From NCBI RefSeq assembly GCF_947500045.1, contig NZ_CANMQQ010000001.1, positions 248,001 to 312,000 on the forward strand: a stretch of DNA of 64,000 nucleotides. Direction: 5' to 3'. Source of the stretch: an uncultured Ruegeria sp. (GTDB taxonomy: Bacteria; Pseudomonadota; Alphaproteobacteria; Rhodobacterales; Rhodobacteraceae). The position numbers were made by a program, and so were the translations under genes. The notes beneath the pieces are model-generated. The model was not told the origin of the DNA. It was given only the letters and a program-made list of their open reading frames with translations, and did not search any database. Positions within the stretch are counted from its first letter, which is position 1. The number at the start of each line of letters is the position of its first letter. This document shows, piece after piece, positions 56,817-64,000 of the stretch.

Positions 56817-57634
56817 GGGGGCTGGGGCGCTGTTTCTGGATATGCCTGGCTGTTTTGACGGCATCGACTGCAAGTGCGGCCGCGCCTGAAACCTCTCTCG
56901 TGCCCGTGACGCGACCGGCCAATACGGACGAGGTCGCGATTGTGGTAACACAGAAGATACGCCCCGTCCTGCGGCCTGCCTCGCCGCAGGTTACAGCGGC
57001 GGCCGCCCGACCAAGCGATCTTCCGTTATTCGGGCCCGAGCATTCGATCAGACCATTTTTGCGTCCCGAAGAACTGGAGCAGCAGATCCTGTTCAAGAAT
57101 CGCAAACGGCGCAAGACCTCAGTTTGCGGCGATATCGACATTCAGGGCAAGGCGGTGGGGCAGGTGAACGGCAAGATCAAAGCTTGCGGCATCAAGGACG
57201 CGGTGCAGATTACCTCGATATCGGGGGTAAAACTCAGCCGCCCGTCGACCATGGATTGCGGCACGGCGCAAGCGCTGAACACATGGGTCGACAAAACCGT
57301 CAAACCGACATTCAAAAGACGTGGCCCGGTGGTCGAACTTCAAGTCGCCGCACATTACGCTTGTCGCACGCGCAACAATCGCAAAGGCGCCAGGATTTCC
57401 GAACACGGCAAGGGGCGCGCCATCGACATCTCGGGTTTCAGGATGGCCGATGGTGAGGTTGTGACAGTACTGGACGGTTGGCGCAAAAATCCATCCAAGA
57501 AACAACTGACGAAGATCTGGAGGGGCGCATGTGGGCCGTTTGGCACGGTCCTGGGCCCCAATTCAGACCGCTATCACCGGGATCATTTCCACCTTGATAC
57601 CGCGCGCTATCGCAGCGGGGCCTATTGCCGTTAA
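56813..57634 (+). CDS. Extensin family protein (secreted, possible peptidase fold)
   Basis: A 273-residue protein with a signal peptide (CFWICLAVLTASTASA). The C-terminal domain has 'ISEHGKGRAIDISGF' and 'HRDHFHLD', which match the extensin-like C-terminal family; its His/Asp arrangement resembles zinc D-Ala-D-Ala peptidases of the VanY/M15 type. A role in cell-wall processing is likely but unproven. The ATG overlaps the tyrC stop, and its TAA overlaps the stop of the convergent DUF2125 gene (TTAA). Confidence 0.88.
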   Translation: MRGLGRCFWICLAVLTASTASAAAPETSLVPVTRPANTDEVAIVVTQKIRPVLRPASPQVTAAAARPSDLPLFGPEHSIRPFLRPEELEQQILFKNRKRRKTSVCGDIDIQGKAVGQVNGKIKACGIKDAVQITSISGVKLSRPSTMDCGTAQALNTWVDKTVKPTFKRRGPVVELQVAAHYACRTRNNRKGARISEHGKGRAIDISGFRMADGEVVTVLDGWRKNPSKKQLTKIWRGACGPFGTVLGPNSDRYHRDHFHLDTARYRSGAYCR

Positions 57635-58635
57635 CGCAGCACCAGCCGGGGCGCAGGTCCAAGCGGGAGAGGGCCCAAGGCAACGAACCCGTCACGGAAA
57701 TTCAATTGTAAATCCAGTGCATTTGGGTTGCCTCCCAAGCCCGCCATGAAACCCAATGCGCGGGTCACAGGATCGACGGCTTGATCAGGCAGAGCGCCGG
57801 CAGCGTTTGCCATGGCGATCATGTCGCGCCAGTTTTCGGCCTTCATGGCGATTTCACCGGTTGGGATACCTTGTTCGTCAACATCCAGTTCTCCGGTGGC
57901 GAACAGACGCAGCTCACCCCATTTCACTTCTGCCAAGCGCAGATCAATTGCAACCGGCTGGGGGCGGCGTTTTTCAAGCGCGGTCCGATCCCACGGTTTG
58001 TCGAAGGTGACAAACATATCCATTTCCAGCGTCTCAAACGACTGCGGCAAGGTCGAGGCCGAGCGCATCAGGCGCCGCAGATCGTCTCCGGGTGTGAACC
58101 CGTCGATCTTTGCTGCGATTCCATAGCTTTCGGGCGCGCCGGATTGTTCCATCACAAGGCTCAGCGTCTGGCCTCCGGCCTGCGGGTCGCCTTCTGTTGT
58201 CAACAGCCAGCGCTCGGACGTCAGGGCCATTTTCTCAAGCACCAATGCGACGCCGGGTTGCAGGTGCAGCTCGGCTTGCATTTCTTCGGCTTGAACAGTG
58301 GTGGTCTGATCGAAATAGGACAGCCGCTGTGGCGTAGCAGCAAAGCGCAACATCTGGCGGCCGGGCCAGATTGCAGGGCTTTGGAATTCAATCCAATCCG
58401 CGCTCCATGCTGTTCCGTTGACTGGATCAGCCAAGGCGGGGTTATTCAGACGTGTCGTGTGCTGGAAAGGATACCCTGCCGTTGACACGCCCGAGAATTC
58501 GGCCTGCCAGCCCAATTCCTGTTGCCTGTCAAACCAACCGGTCAACGCATTGCGCAGCCCGTATCCGGCGATAAACCAGTAGGCACTCCACGCAAGGGCG
58601 ATAAAAACAAAAACGCGTATCAGACGGCGCATCAT
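57631..58635 (-). CDS. DUF2125 domain protein
   Basis: A 334-residue protein with one N-terminal membrane helix (VFVFIALAWSAYWFIAGYG), then a large periplasmic domain beginning 'GWFDRQQELGWQAEFSG'. DUF2125 is found mainly in alphaproteobacteria and has no known function; its beta-rich body resembles AsmA-like or lipid-interacting envelope proteins only loosely. It is divergent from the cyclotransferase gene with about 64 bases between the starts. Confidence 0.88.
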   Translation of the reverse strand: MMRRLIRVFVFIALAWSAYWFIAGYGLRNALTGWFDRQQELGWQAEFSGVSTAGYPFQHTTRLNNPALADPVNGTAWSADWIEFQSPAIWPGRQMLRFAATPQRLSYFDQTTTVQAEEMQAELHLQPGVALVLEKMALTSERWLLTTEGDPQAGGQTLSLVMEQSGAPESYGIAAKIDGFTPGDDLRRLMRSASTLPQSFETLEMDMFVTFDKPWDRTALEKRRPQPVAIDLRLAEVKWGELRLFATGELDVDEQGIPTGEIAMKAENWRDMIAMANAAGALPDQAVDPVTRALGFMAGLGGNPNALDLQLNFRDGFVALGPLPLGPAPRLVLR

Positions 58636-58699
58636 GAATGGCCCTTTTTCCTGCCTCGGATTTGATGTTTATAGGGCCAAACAGGCAAGGACCAGTGCA

Positions 58700-59230
58700 A
58701 TGACGATGTGGGTATTCGGATATGGATCACTGCTGTGGAATCCAGGCTTTCCAGTAGCCAGTAGCGAACGCGCCACACTGCATGGATATGCGCGGTCGTT
58801 CTGCATGCGCTCGATCCATCATCGAGGCACCGAGGAAGAACCTGGTTTGGTTCTGGCACTGGATGAACAGCCCGAGGCGCGCTGCACGGGCTTGGCGCTT
58901 GCGGTCGAAGCCGGGCACGAAAACCGCACCTTGGCTGAATTGCGTGAGCGCGAGTTGATCTCGTCCGCATATCTTGAGCGGATGCTGGATGTACAATTGG
59001 GCAATGGGCAGTCCGTGAACGCGGTAACCTATGTCGTCGATGCGCATCACGTCCAGTATTGCGGCGGATTGCCATTAGAGGATCAGGCCCAGATCATCGC
59101 ACATGCGATCGGCGGACGTGGGCCGAATACTGAATATCTTTATAACACCGCTTCGCATTTGACCGAGATCGGGCTGCATGACCCTGACCTTGAGTGGTTG
59201 TCGCAACGGGTGCGTACAATCAGCGCATAA
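58700..59230 (+). CDS. Gamma-glutamylcyclotransferase, ChaC type
   Basis: A 176-residue protein with the substrate-binding motif VFGYGSLLWNPGF at the N terminus. The family releases 5-oxoproline from gamma-glutamyl compounds; ChaC members act on glutathione. The catalytic glutamate is expected near 'LRERELISSAYLERM'. I chose the ATG at 58700 (MTMWVFGYG) by family similarity; the longer frame begins within the promoter region shared with DUF2125. Confidence 0.9.
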   Translation: MTMWVFGYGSLLWNPGFPVASSERATLHGYARSFCMRSIHHRGTEEEPGLVLALDEQPEARCTGLALAVEAGHENRTLAELRERELISSAYLERMLDVQLGNGQSVNAVTYVVDAHHVQYCGGLPLEDQAQIIAHAIGGRGPNTEYLYNTASHLTEIGLHDPDLEWLSQRVRTISA

Positions 59231-59298
59231 ACTCTTGGCGTCATGGGGTGAACTTCGATAGGTTCAGCCCAGAGCAGACAATACCGGGAGCCACGCGC

Positions 59299-60477
59299 AT
59301 GGCGCAGGCACAACAGGGCGTGAGACCACATTTCTCACAACCGATCCGTCAAATCTTGATGATGCTGATCGCAATTGGGCTGTCAGGGTTTGGCGTATTC
59401 ATGGCGCTGCCTTACGTGCTGCCGGTTGTTCAGGCAAACCTGTATCTGAACGGGTTCATCCTGCTGGTCTTTGTCATCGGTGTTGCGGCGTGTTTTCTAC
59501 AGGTCACACAGTTAATTGGTTCAGTCCGGTGGATCGAAGCCTTCATCGGCGGGGTCGAGCGTGACGATGCGCGCCCGCCGCAATTGCTGGCGCCACTGGC
59601 ATCACTGTTGCGCGAACGTGGGGCGCGGTCGCAGATCGGTTCCAGTTCTACCCGGTCCATCCTCGATTCAGTCGCCGAACGAGTCGAGGAAGAGCGCGAG
59701 ATCACCCGCTATATCACCAACGTGTTGATCTACCTTGGTCTTTTGGGAACATTTTTTGGTTTGGCGACGACGGTTCCGGCCATTGTCGATACGATCCGCA
59801 GCCTGAACCCGCAGGAAGGTGAAGAAGGCCTGGCCGTTTTCAATCGCCTGATGACAGGTTTGGAAGCGCAATTACAGGGTATGGGTGTCGCCTTTGGCTC
59901 GTCACTTCTGGGATTGGCCGGATCGCTGATCGTGGGGCTATTGGAGCTGTTCGCGGGTCATGGGCAGAACCGGTTCTATCGCGAATTGGAAGAATGGCTA
60001 TCCTCGATCACCCGTGTCGGATTTACCGCTGGCGAAGAGGGCGGGGCTGAACTGGCTGTTCTAACACCGGTTCTGGATGCCATGTCCGAACAGATGGATG
60101 CGCTGCAGGATATGTTTTCAGCGCAGGAGGTCGACCGCGCCGATGTGTCGACCAAACTGGGGCATCTGGTCGATGCCATCAGCGAGATGAACCAGCGGCA
60201 GGCCCAGACCGAAGGCGTTACAGCCACGCTGGAACGTGTGGCGCTTGGTCAGGACGCCTTGCTGGATCACATGCGCGAACATGGCGCGGGCGAGGGGATC
60301 GATGCCGAAAGCCGGATGCGTCTGCGGTCGATGGATGTGCAATTGCTGCGTATCCTCGAAGAAATTTCAGCCGGCCGTCAGGATAGTATGAACGAGCTAC
60401 GCAAGGATTTCGAACTTCTGGTCAAGGCGCTGACCCTTCCACGCGGCGCGGTGCGTACCCCCCCGGAAGGAGAGTAG
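59299..60477 (+). CDS. MotA/TolQ/ExbB-like proton channel protein with coiled-coil tail
   Basis: A 392-residue protein with two N-terminal membrane helices (about residues 18-60) and two more (about 140-160 and 190-215). The ExbB/MotA-type segment is 'VLIYLGLLGTFFGLATTVP' and 'LEAQLQGMGVAFGSSLLGL'. A long charged helical tail follows. Such proteins form proton-driven motors with a peptidoglycan-binding partner, which is encoded 3 bases downstream. No flagellar, Tol or Ton gene is near. GGGAG precedes the ATG at 59299. Confidence 0.8.
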   Translation: MAQAQQGVRPHFSQPIRQILMMLIAIGLSGFGVFMALPYVLPVVQANLYLNGFILLVFVIGVAACFLQVTQLIGSVRWIEAFIGGVERDDARPPQLLAPLASLLRERGARSQIGSSSTRSILDSVAERVEEEREITRYITNVLIYLGLLGTFFGLATTVPAIVDTIRSLNPQEGEEGLAVFNRLMTGLEAQLQGMGVAFGSSLLGLAGSLIVGLLELFAGHGQNRFYRELEEWLSSITRVGFTAGEEGGAELAVLTPVLDAMSEQMDALQDMFSAQEVDRADVSTKLGHLVDAISEMNQRQAQTEGVTATLERVALGQDALLDHMREHGAGEGIDAESRMRLRSMDVQLLRILEEISAGRQDSMNELRKDFELLVKALTLPRGAVRTPPEGE

Positions 60478-60480
60478 CGG

Positions 60481-62160
60481 ATGGCTCTCTCCCGACGGAC
60501 AGGTCAACGGTTCTCGGGCTCGGTCTGGCCGGGCTTCGTGGACGCGATGACCGGTCTGTTGATGGTGCTGACCTTTGTTCTGACCATCTTCATGGTTGTG
60601 CAGTTTGTGCTGCGTGAAACCATCTCGGGGCAGGAAGACGAACTGACAGCACTGTCCGACGAAATTGCCGCTCTGGCCGGGGCGCTGGGTTTGGAAGAAC
60701 GGGAAAACAGCCGTCTTCAGGCGCGTCTTGGAACGCTGAATACGACCCTGAATCAGGTCGAAGATGATCTGGCGCTGGCGCAAAATCGCATCACAGATTT
60801 CGAAGCGCAGGTTGCTGCATTGCTGGTGGATCAGGAACGGGCGCAGGGTGAGATCACGTCGCTTGAGACACAGCGCAATGAGTTGCTGAATGAACAGGAC
60901 GCCCTGAACCTGGCGCTTGCCCAAAGTCGTCAGGAAATCGACGCTCAGGCCGAAGCCGCCCGTCTGGCAGCTGCACGGCGCGAGGCGCTTGAGGCGTTGG
61001 TCGCTGATCTCGAATCCGACCAGGATGCCCAAGCTGTTCAGATCACTGAACTTGAACAGCAACTGACCGAGGAAGAAGCCGCCCGTTTGGCTGAGGCTGC
61101 TGCTGCCGAAACCTTGCGCAATCGCTTGCAGGATGCGGATGCAGAGTTGACTGCGATGACGCTGGCATTGGAAGCACAGCGTAAGGAAGCCGAGGAAACA
61201 TTGACATTGCTGGCTGCCGCGCGGGCCGCACAGGCGGAGCTGGAGCGGCAATTTGGCGAGATCAACGCAGATGAGCTAAAGGCTCAGCTACAGGCCGCGC
61301 TGGCGGCGCAAACACAAGCACAGACACAAGTTGAAGAGCAAAGATCGCTTGCCGACGAACGCGCGGCGCTGCTGGCTTTGGCACAAGATGCGCTTGCGTC
61401 GGAAAAGGAAATATCGACCGAGGCACAACGTCAGACTGCCCTATTGAACCAGCAGATGTCGGCCCTGCGCAGTCAGCTTGGATCGTTGCAGGCACTATTG
61501 GATGACTACGAAGATCGTAACGAAGCGGCTGAGATCCAGATTCAGACGCTGGGGCAGGATTTGAACGCCGCACTTGCGCGTGCAGCTTCGGAAGAGCGTC
61601 GTCGCCGACTGCTGGAAGAGGCCGAGCGCATCCGCCTCGAGGCCGAAGCAGAGGAACTGGCCGGACAAAATCAGGAACTGACGGCGCAGGCTGCGGATTT
61701 GCAACGCTACCGCTCAGAATTCTTTGGGCGGCTTCGGGATGTGCTGGGCGATCAGGAAGGTGTTCGGATCGAAGGCGACCGTTTCGTGTTCTCGTCCGAG
61801 GTTCTTTTTGATACCGGCTCGGCAGTGCTGTCTGTCGAGGGGAGCGAAGAAGTGGCCAAGGTTGCCAACATCCTGCGCGGCGTTGCGGTAGAAATTCCCG
61901 ACGGGTTGAACTGGGTCATCCGTGTCGATGGACATACCGACAATGTACCGCTTGTAAGCAGCGGACGGTATCGCGACAACTGGGAACTCAGCCAGGGCCG
62001 CGCCCTTTCCGTGGTTCGCTATATGGTTGAGGCTCTGGGCATCCCTCCCGAACGGCTGGCGGCCAATGGGTTCGGAGAATTCCAGCCCGTCAACCCCGCA
62101 GATACCCCGGAAGCACGCGCGCAAAACCGGCGGATCGAGCTGAAGCTCACCGAAAGATAA
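60481..62160 (+). CDS. MotB-like protein: membrane helix, long coiled coil, OmpA-type peptidoglycan-binding domain
   Basis: A 559-residue protein. One membrane helix near the N terminus ('FVDAMTGLLMVLTFVLTIFM' region) has an aspartate at residue 21 that could be the proton-carrying residue, as in MotB, ExbD and TolR. Residues about 55-410 form an uninterrupted, heptad-like coiled coil. The C-terminal OmpA domain has 'VDGHTDNVPLVSSGRYRDN' and 'ELSQGRALSVVRYM', the peptidoglycan-binding site. With its upstream neighbour it makes a two-gene motor-like unit. The function is unknown; gene and ClpA converge with a terminator between them. Confidence 0.82.
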   Translation: MALSRRTGQRFSGSVWPGFVDAMTGLLMVLTFVLTIFMVVQFVLRETISGQEDELTALSDEIAALAGALGLEERENSRLQARLGTLNTTLNQVEDDLALAQNRITDFEAQVAALLVDQERAQGEITSLETQRNELLNEQDALNLALAQSRQEIDAQAEAARLAAARREALEALVADLESDQDAQAVQITELEQQLTEEEAARLAEAAAAETLRNRLQDADAELTAMTLALEAQRKEAEETLTLLAAARAAQAELERQFGEINADELKAQLQAALAAQTQAQTQVEEQRSLADERAALLALAQDALASEKEISTEAQRQTALLNQQMSALRSQLGSLQALLDDYEDRNEAAEIQIQTLGQDLNAALARAASEERRRRLLEEAERIRLEAEAEELAGQNQELTAQAADLQRYRSEFFGRLRDVLGDQEGVRIEGDRFVFSSEVLFDTGSAVLSVEGSEEVAKVANILRGVAVEIPDGLNWVIRVDGHTDNVPLVSSGRYRDNWELSQGRALSVVRYMVEALGIPPERLAANGFGEFQPVNPADTPEARAQNRRIELKLTER

Positions 62161-62221
62161 GCTTCGAAGTATGCCATCTTCGGACCGTTGTATCTGATTG
62201 TAAGGATCGACCGGAAATGAA

Positions 62222-62245
62222 AACGCCCGCCGAAGGGCGGGCGTT
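62222..62245 (-). terminator. Rho-independent terminator of clpA
   Basis: AACGCCCGCC and GGCGGGCGTT form a perfect 10-base stem with a four-base loop. Read on the minus strand it is followed by TTTCATTTCC. It lies 22 bases after the clpA stop and may also stop transcripts from the OmpA-domain gene. Confidence 0.8.
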
Positions 62246-62267
62246 AAGGGTTGTGCAGAGCGCTAAT

Positions 62268-64000
62268 TCAGTCCGCAGTCAGCAGCGGGGGCTTGTCGCC
62301 CGGAATGCGCGGTTGATCAGGTCCCATGATTTCCAGGTTCAACTCGCCTTTTCTGACCGAGACACGGACCAGGCCACCTTTTGCCAGCTTGCCGAACAGC
62401 AGCTCTTCGGCCAGAGGCTTCTTGATGTGCTCCTGAATGACCCGGCCCAGAGGGCGCGCGCCCATCTTGTCGTCATAGCCCTTGTCGGCGAGCCATTCCG
62501 CGGCTCTTGGTGTCAGATCGATGGTCACGCCACGATCCAGCAACTGCGCTTCGAGCTGTAAGACGAATTTCTCGACAACTTGCAGGATCACCTCTTTCGG
62601 CAGTGGCGCGAATGAGATTACCGCATCAAGCCGGTTGCGGAATTCTGGCGTGAACATACGCTCGATCGCTGCAGTGTCTTCACCTTCGCGCCGGTCACGG
62701 GCAAAGCCGATTGCGGCCTTCGCCTGTTCCTGGGCACCAGCGTTCGACGTCATGATCAACACTACGTTGCGGAAGTTCACCGTGCGACCGTTGTGGTCCG
62801 TCAGCTCACCGTGGTCCATCACCTGCAGCAGAATGTTGAACACGTCCGGATGCGCTTTTTCGATCTCGTCCAGCAGCAACACGCAATGCGGATGCTGGTC
62901 GACGCCATCGGTCAGCAGGCCACCCTGATCAAACCCTACATAACCCGGAGGCGCACCGATCAAACGACTGACTGCGTGTTTCTCCATGTATTCCGACATG
63001 TCGAAGCGCAACAGTTCCACACCCAGCGTATCTGCCAGTTGTTTCGCCACCTCGGTCTTACCCACACCGGTTGGTCCGGCGAACAGATAGTTGCCGATGG
63101 GCTTTTCTGGCTCTCGCAGACCGGCACGGGCCAGTTTGATGGCGCTGGACAGCGCCTCGATGGCCACATCCTGACCGAACACCACCCGTTTCAACGAGGT
63201 CTCAAGATCTTTTAGAACTTCGGCATCGTCCTTGGTGACATTCTTGGGCGGGATACGTGCGATTTTGGCAACCACGGCCTCGATCTCTTTCACGCCTATG
63301 GTTTTGCGACGTTTGCTTTCGGCAAGCAGATGTTGTGCCGCTCCGGCCTCGTCGATCACGTCGATGGCCTTGTCGGGCAGCTTGCGGTCGTTGATGTAGC
63401 GGGCCGACAATTCCACTGCGGTTTTAATCGCGTCCGCAGTGTATTTGATGGCATGGTGCTCTTCGAAATAGGGCTTCAGGCCGCGCAGTATTTTCACGCT
63501 GTCTTCGACCGAGGGCTCATTCACGTCGATCTTCTGGAACCGGCGGCTGAGCGCGCGATCCTTTTCGAAATGCTGACGGAACTCCTTGTAGGTGGTCGAA
63601 CCCATGGTGCGCAGCTTGCCGCCCTGCAGCGCAGGTTTCAGCAGGTTTGACGCATCCATTGCACCGCCCGAAGTTGCACCCGCACCAATAACCGTGTGGA
63701 TTTCATCAATGAACAGCACCGCGTCGGGGTGATCTTCCAGCTCGGTCACGACCGCTTTCAGCCGCTCCTCGAAATCACCGCGATACCGTGTGCCAGCCAG
63801 CAGGGCGCCCATATCCAGAGAATAGATCGTGGTTTCGGACAGCACGTCCGGAGCTTCACCCGCCACGACCTTATGCGCCAAACCTTCGGCGATTGCGGTT
63901 TTGCCGACACCCGGATCCCCGACCAGAAGCGGGTTGTTCTTGCGTCGGCGGCAGAGCACCTGAATGCAGCGTTCCACTTCGTCCGAGCGGCCGATCAACG
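62268..64000 (-). CDS. clpA: ATP-dependent Clp protease ATP-binding subunit ClpA, N terminus outside the window
   Basis: About 577 C-terminal residues of the ClpA unfoldase, which feeds proteins to ClpP. The fragment starts within the first AAA+ domain just before Walker A ([13 protein letters not shown]), with Walker B '[14 protein letters not shown]'. The second AAA+ domain has [11 protein letters not shown], '[17 protein letters not shown]' and a C-terminal lid. No M-domain insertion is seen between the two, which separates ClpA from ClpB. The N-terminal domain and start lie beyond the window edge. clpS, often upstream, cannot be judged. Confidence 0.95.
   Translation of the reverse strand, partial: LIGRSDEVERCIQVLCRRRKNNPLLVGDPGVGKTAIAEGLAHKVVAGEAPDVLSETTIYSLDMGALLAGTRYRGDFEERLKAVVTELEDHPDAVLFIDEIHTVIGAGATSGGAMDASNLLKPALQGGKLRTMGSTTYKEFRQHFEKDRALSRRFQKIDVNEPSVEDSVKILRGLKPYFEEHHAIKYTADAIKTAVELSARYINDRKLPDKAIDVIDEAGAAQHLLAESKRRKTIGVKEIEAVVAKIARIPPKNVTKDDAEVLKDLETSLKRVVFGQDVAIEALSSAIKLARAGLREPEKPIGNYLFAGPTGVGKTEVAKQLADTLGVELLRFDMSEYMEKHAVSRLIGAPPGYVGFDQGGLLTDGVDQHPHCVLLLDEIEKAHPDVFNILLQVMDHGELTDHNGRTVNFRNVVLIMTSNAGAQEQAKAAIGFARDRREGEDTAAIERMFTPEFRNRLDAVISFAPLPKEVILQVVEKFVLQLEAQLLDRGVTIDLTPRAAEWLADKGYDDKMGARPLGRVIQEHIKKPLAEELLFGKLAKGGLVRVSVRKGELNLEIMGPDQPRIPGDKPPLLTAD

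Noticed and set aside
59299..62160. Zorya defence system
   Set aside because: Only the motor-like ZorA/ZorB-type parts are seen; no ZorC, ZorD or ZorE-like gene follows, and clpA converges directly downstream.

Overview
The window looks like a chromosomal segment of an alphaproteobacterium of the order Rhodobacterales (roseobacter group, Ruegeria/Phaeobacter-like). This is inferred from gene content and order: lysC followed by ptsP, a zwf-edd-eda Entner-Doudoroff operon, a GcrA cell-cycle regulator, Hint-domain proteins with RTX-like repeats, DUF2125 and DUF1178 proteins, a hisC-tyrC-extensin operon, and a GTG-started rpsD. Most of the sequence is dense, GC-rich core genome. I see no rRNA, tRNA, CRISPR array, prophage or transposase.

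Layout. 1-2.8 kb: 3' part of an EcsC-family gene, a NUDIX hydrolase, a DUF1178 zinc-ribbon protein, an SDR oxidoreductase and a small secreted protein. 3-6.5 kb: aspartate kinase and the nitrogen-PTS enzyme I (ptsP). 6.6-10.5 kb: zwf, edd and eda behind an 18-bp palindromic operator; no pgl is present. 10.6-15 kb: a serine/alanine-glyoxylate-type aminotransferase, a HisC-like aminotransferase, an SMP-30/strictosidine-synthase-like protein and a crotonase. 15-24 kb: a BenE transporter, valS, an orphan CoxL-like molybdenum hydroxylase subunit overlapping a DUF2235 hydrolase, and an alpha/beta hydrolase. 24-29.5 kb: gcrA, an ABC-2 permease, a DMT exporter, argD-argF and a CHMI-like tautomerase. 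29.5-35 kb: a ferric-reductase-like membrane protein with a Tat-exported intradiol-dioxygenase-like protein, pirin, a PanE-like reductase, a PiT phosphate transporter and a second NUDIX hydrolase. 35-43.7 kb: hrpB, meaB, a Hint-domain protein, rpmB, a small ORF with a strong ribosome-binding site, a periplasmic copper pair ending in PCu(A)C, an HdeD-like protein, a sirtuin and a low-molecular-weight phosphatase. 43.8-51.8 kb: the most accessory-looking part, with a DMT transporter, a LysR regulator, AT-rich unknown genes on both sides of lepA (one broken by an in-frame TGA), a cluster of hairpin repeats and a Hint-family N-terminal-like protein. 51.9-64 kb: rpsD, an Lrp regulator divergent from a class V aminotransferase, hisC-tyrC-extensin, DUF2125, a ChaC-like cyclotransferase, a MotA/ExbB-OmpA motor-like pair, and clpA running off the end.

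The genes supply central carbon flux (ED pathway), amino-acid synthesis (lysC, argD, argF, hisC, tyrC), translation (valS, lepA, rpsD, rpmB) and envelope functions. I did not find a complete new defence or biosynthetic system. The best leads are a dispersed stop-codon-proximal element present in three copies, the interrupted gene beside lepA, the hairpin cluster after it, the two-gene motor-like pair, the intradiol-fold protein lacking the expected tyrosine ligands, and the 47-residue small ORF.
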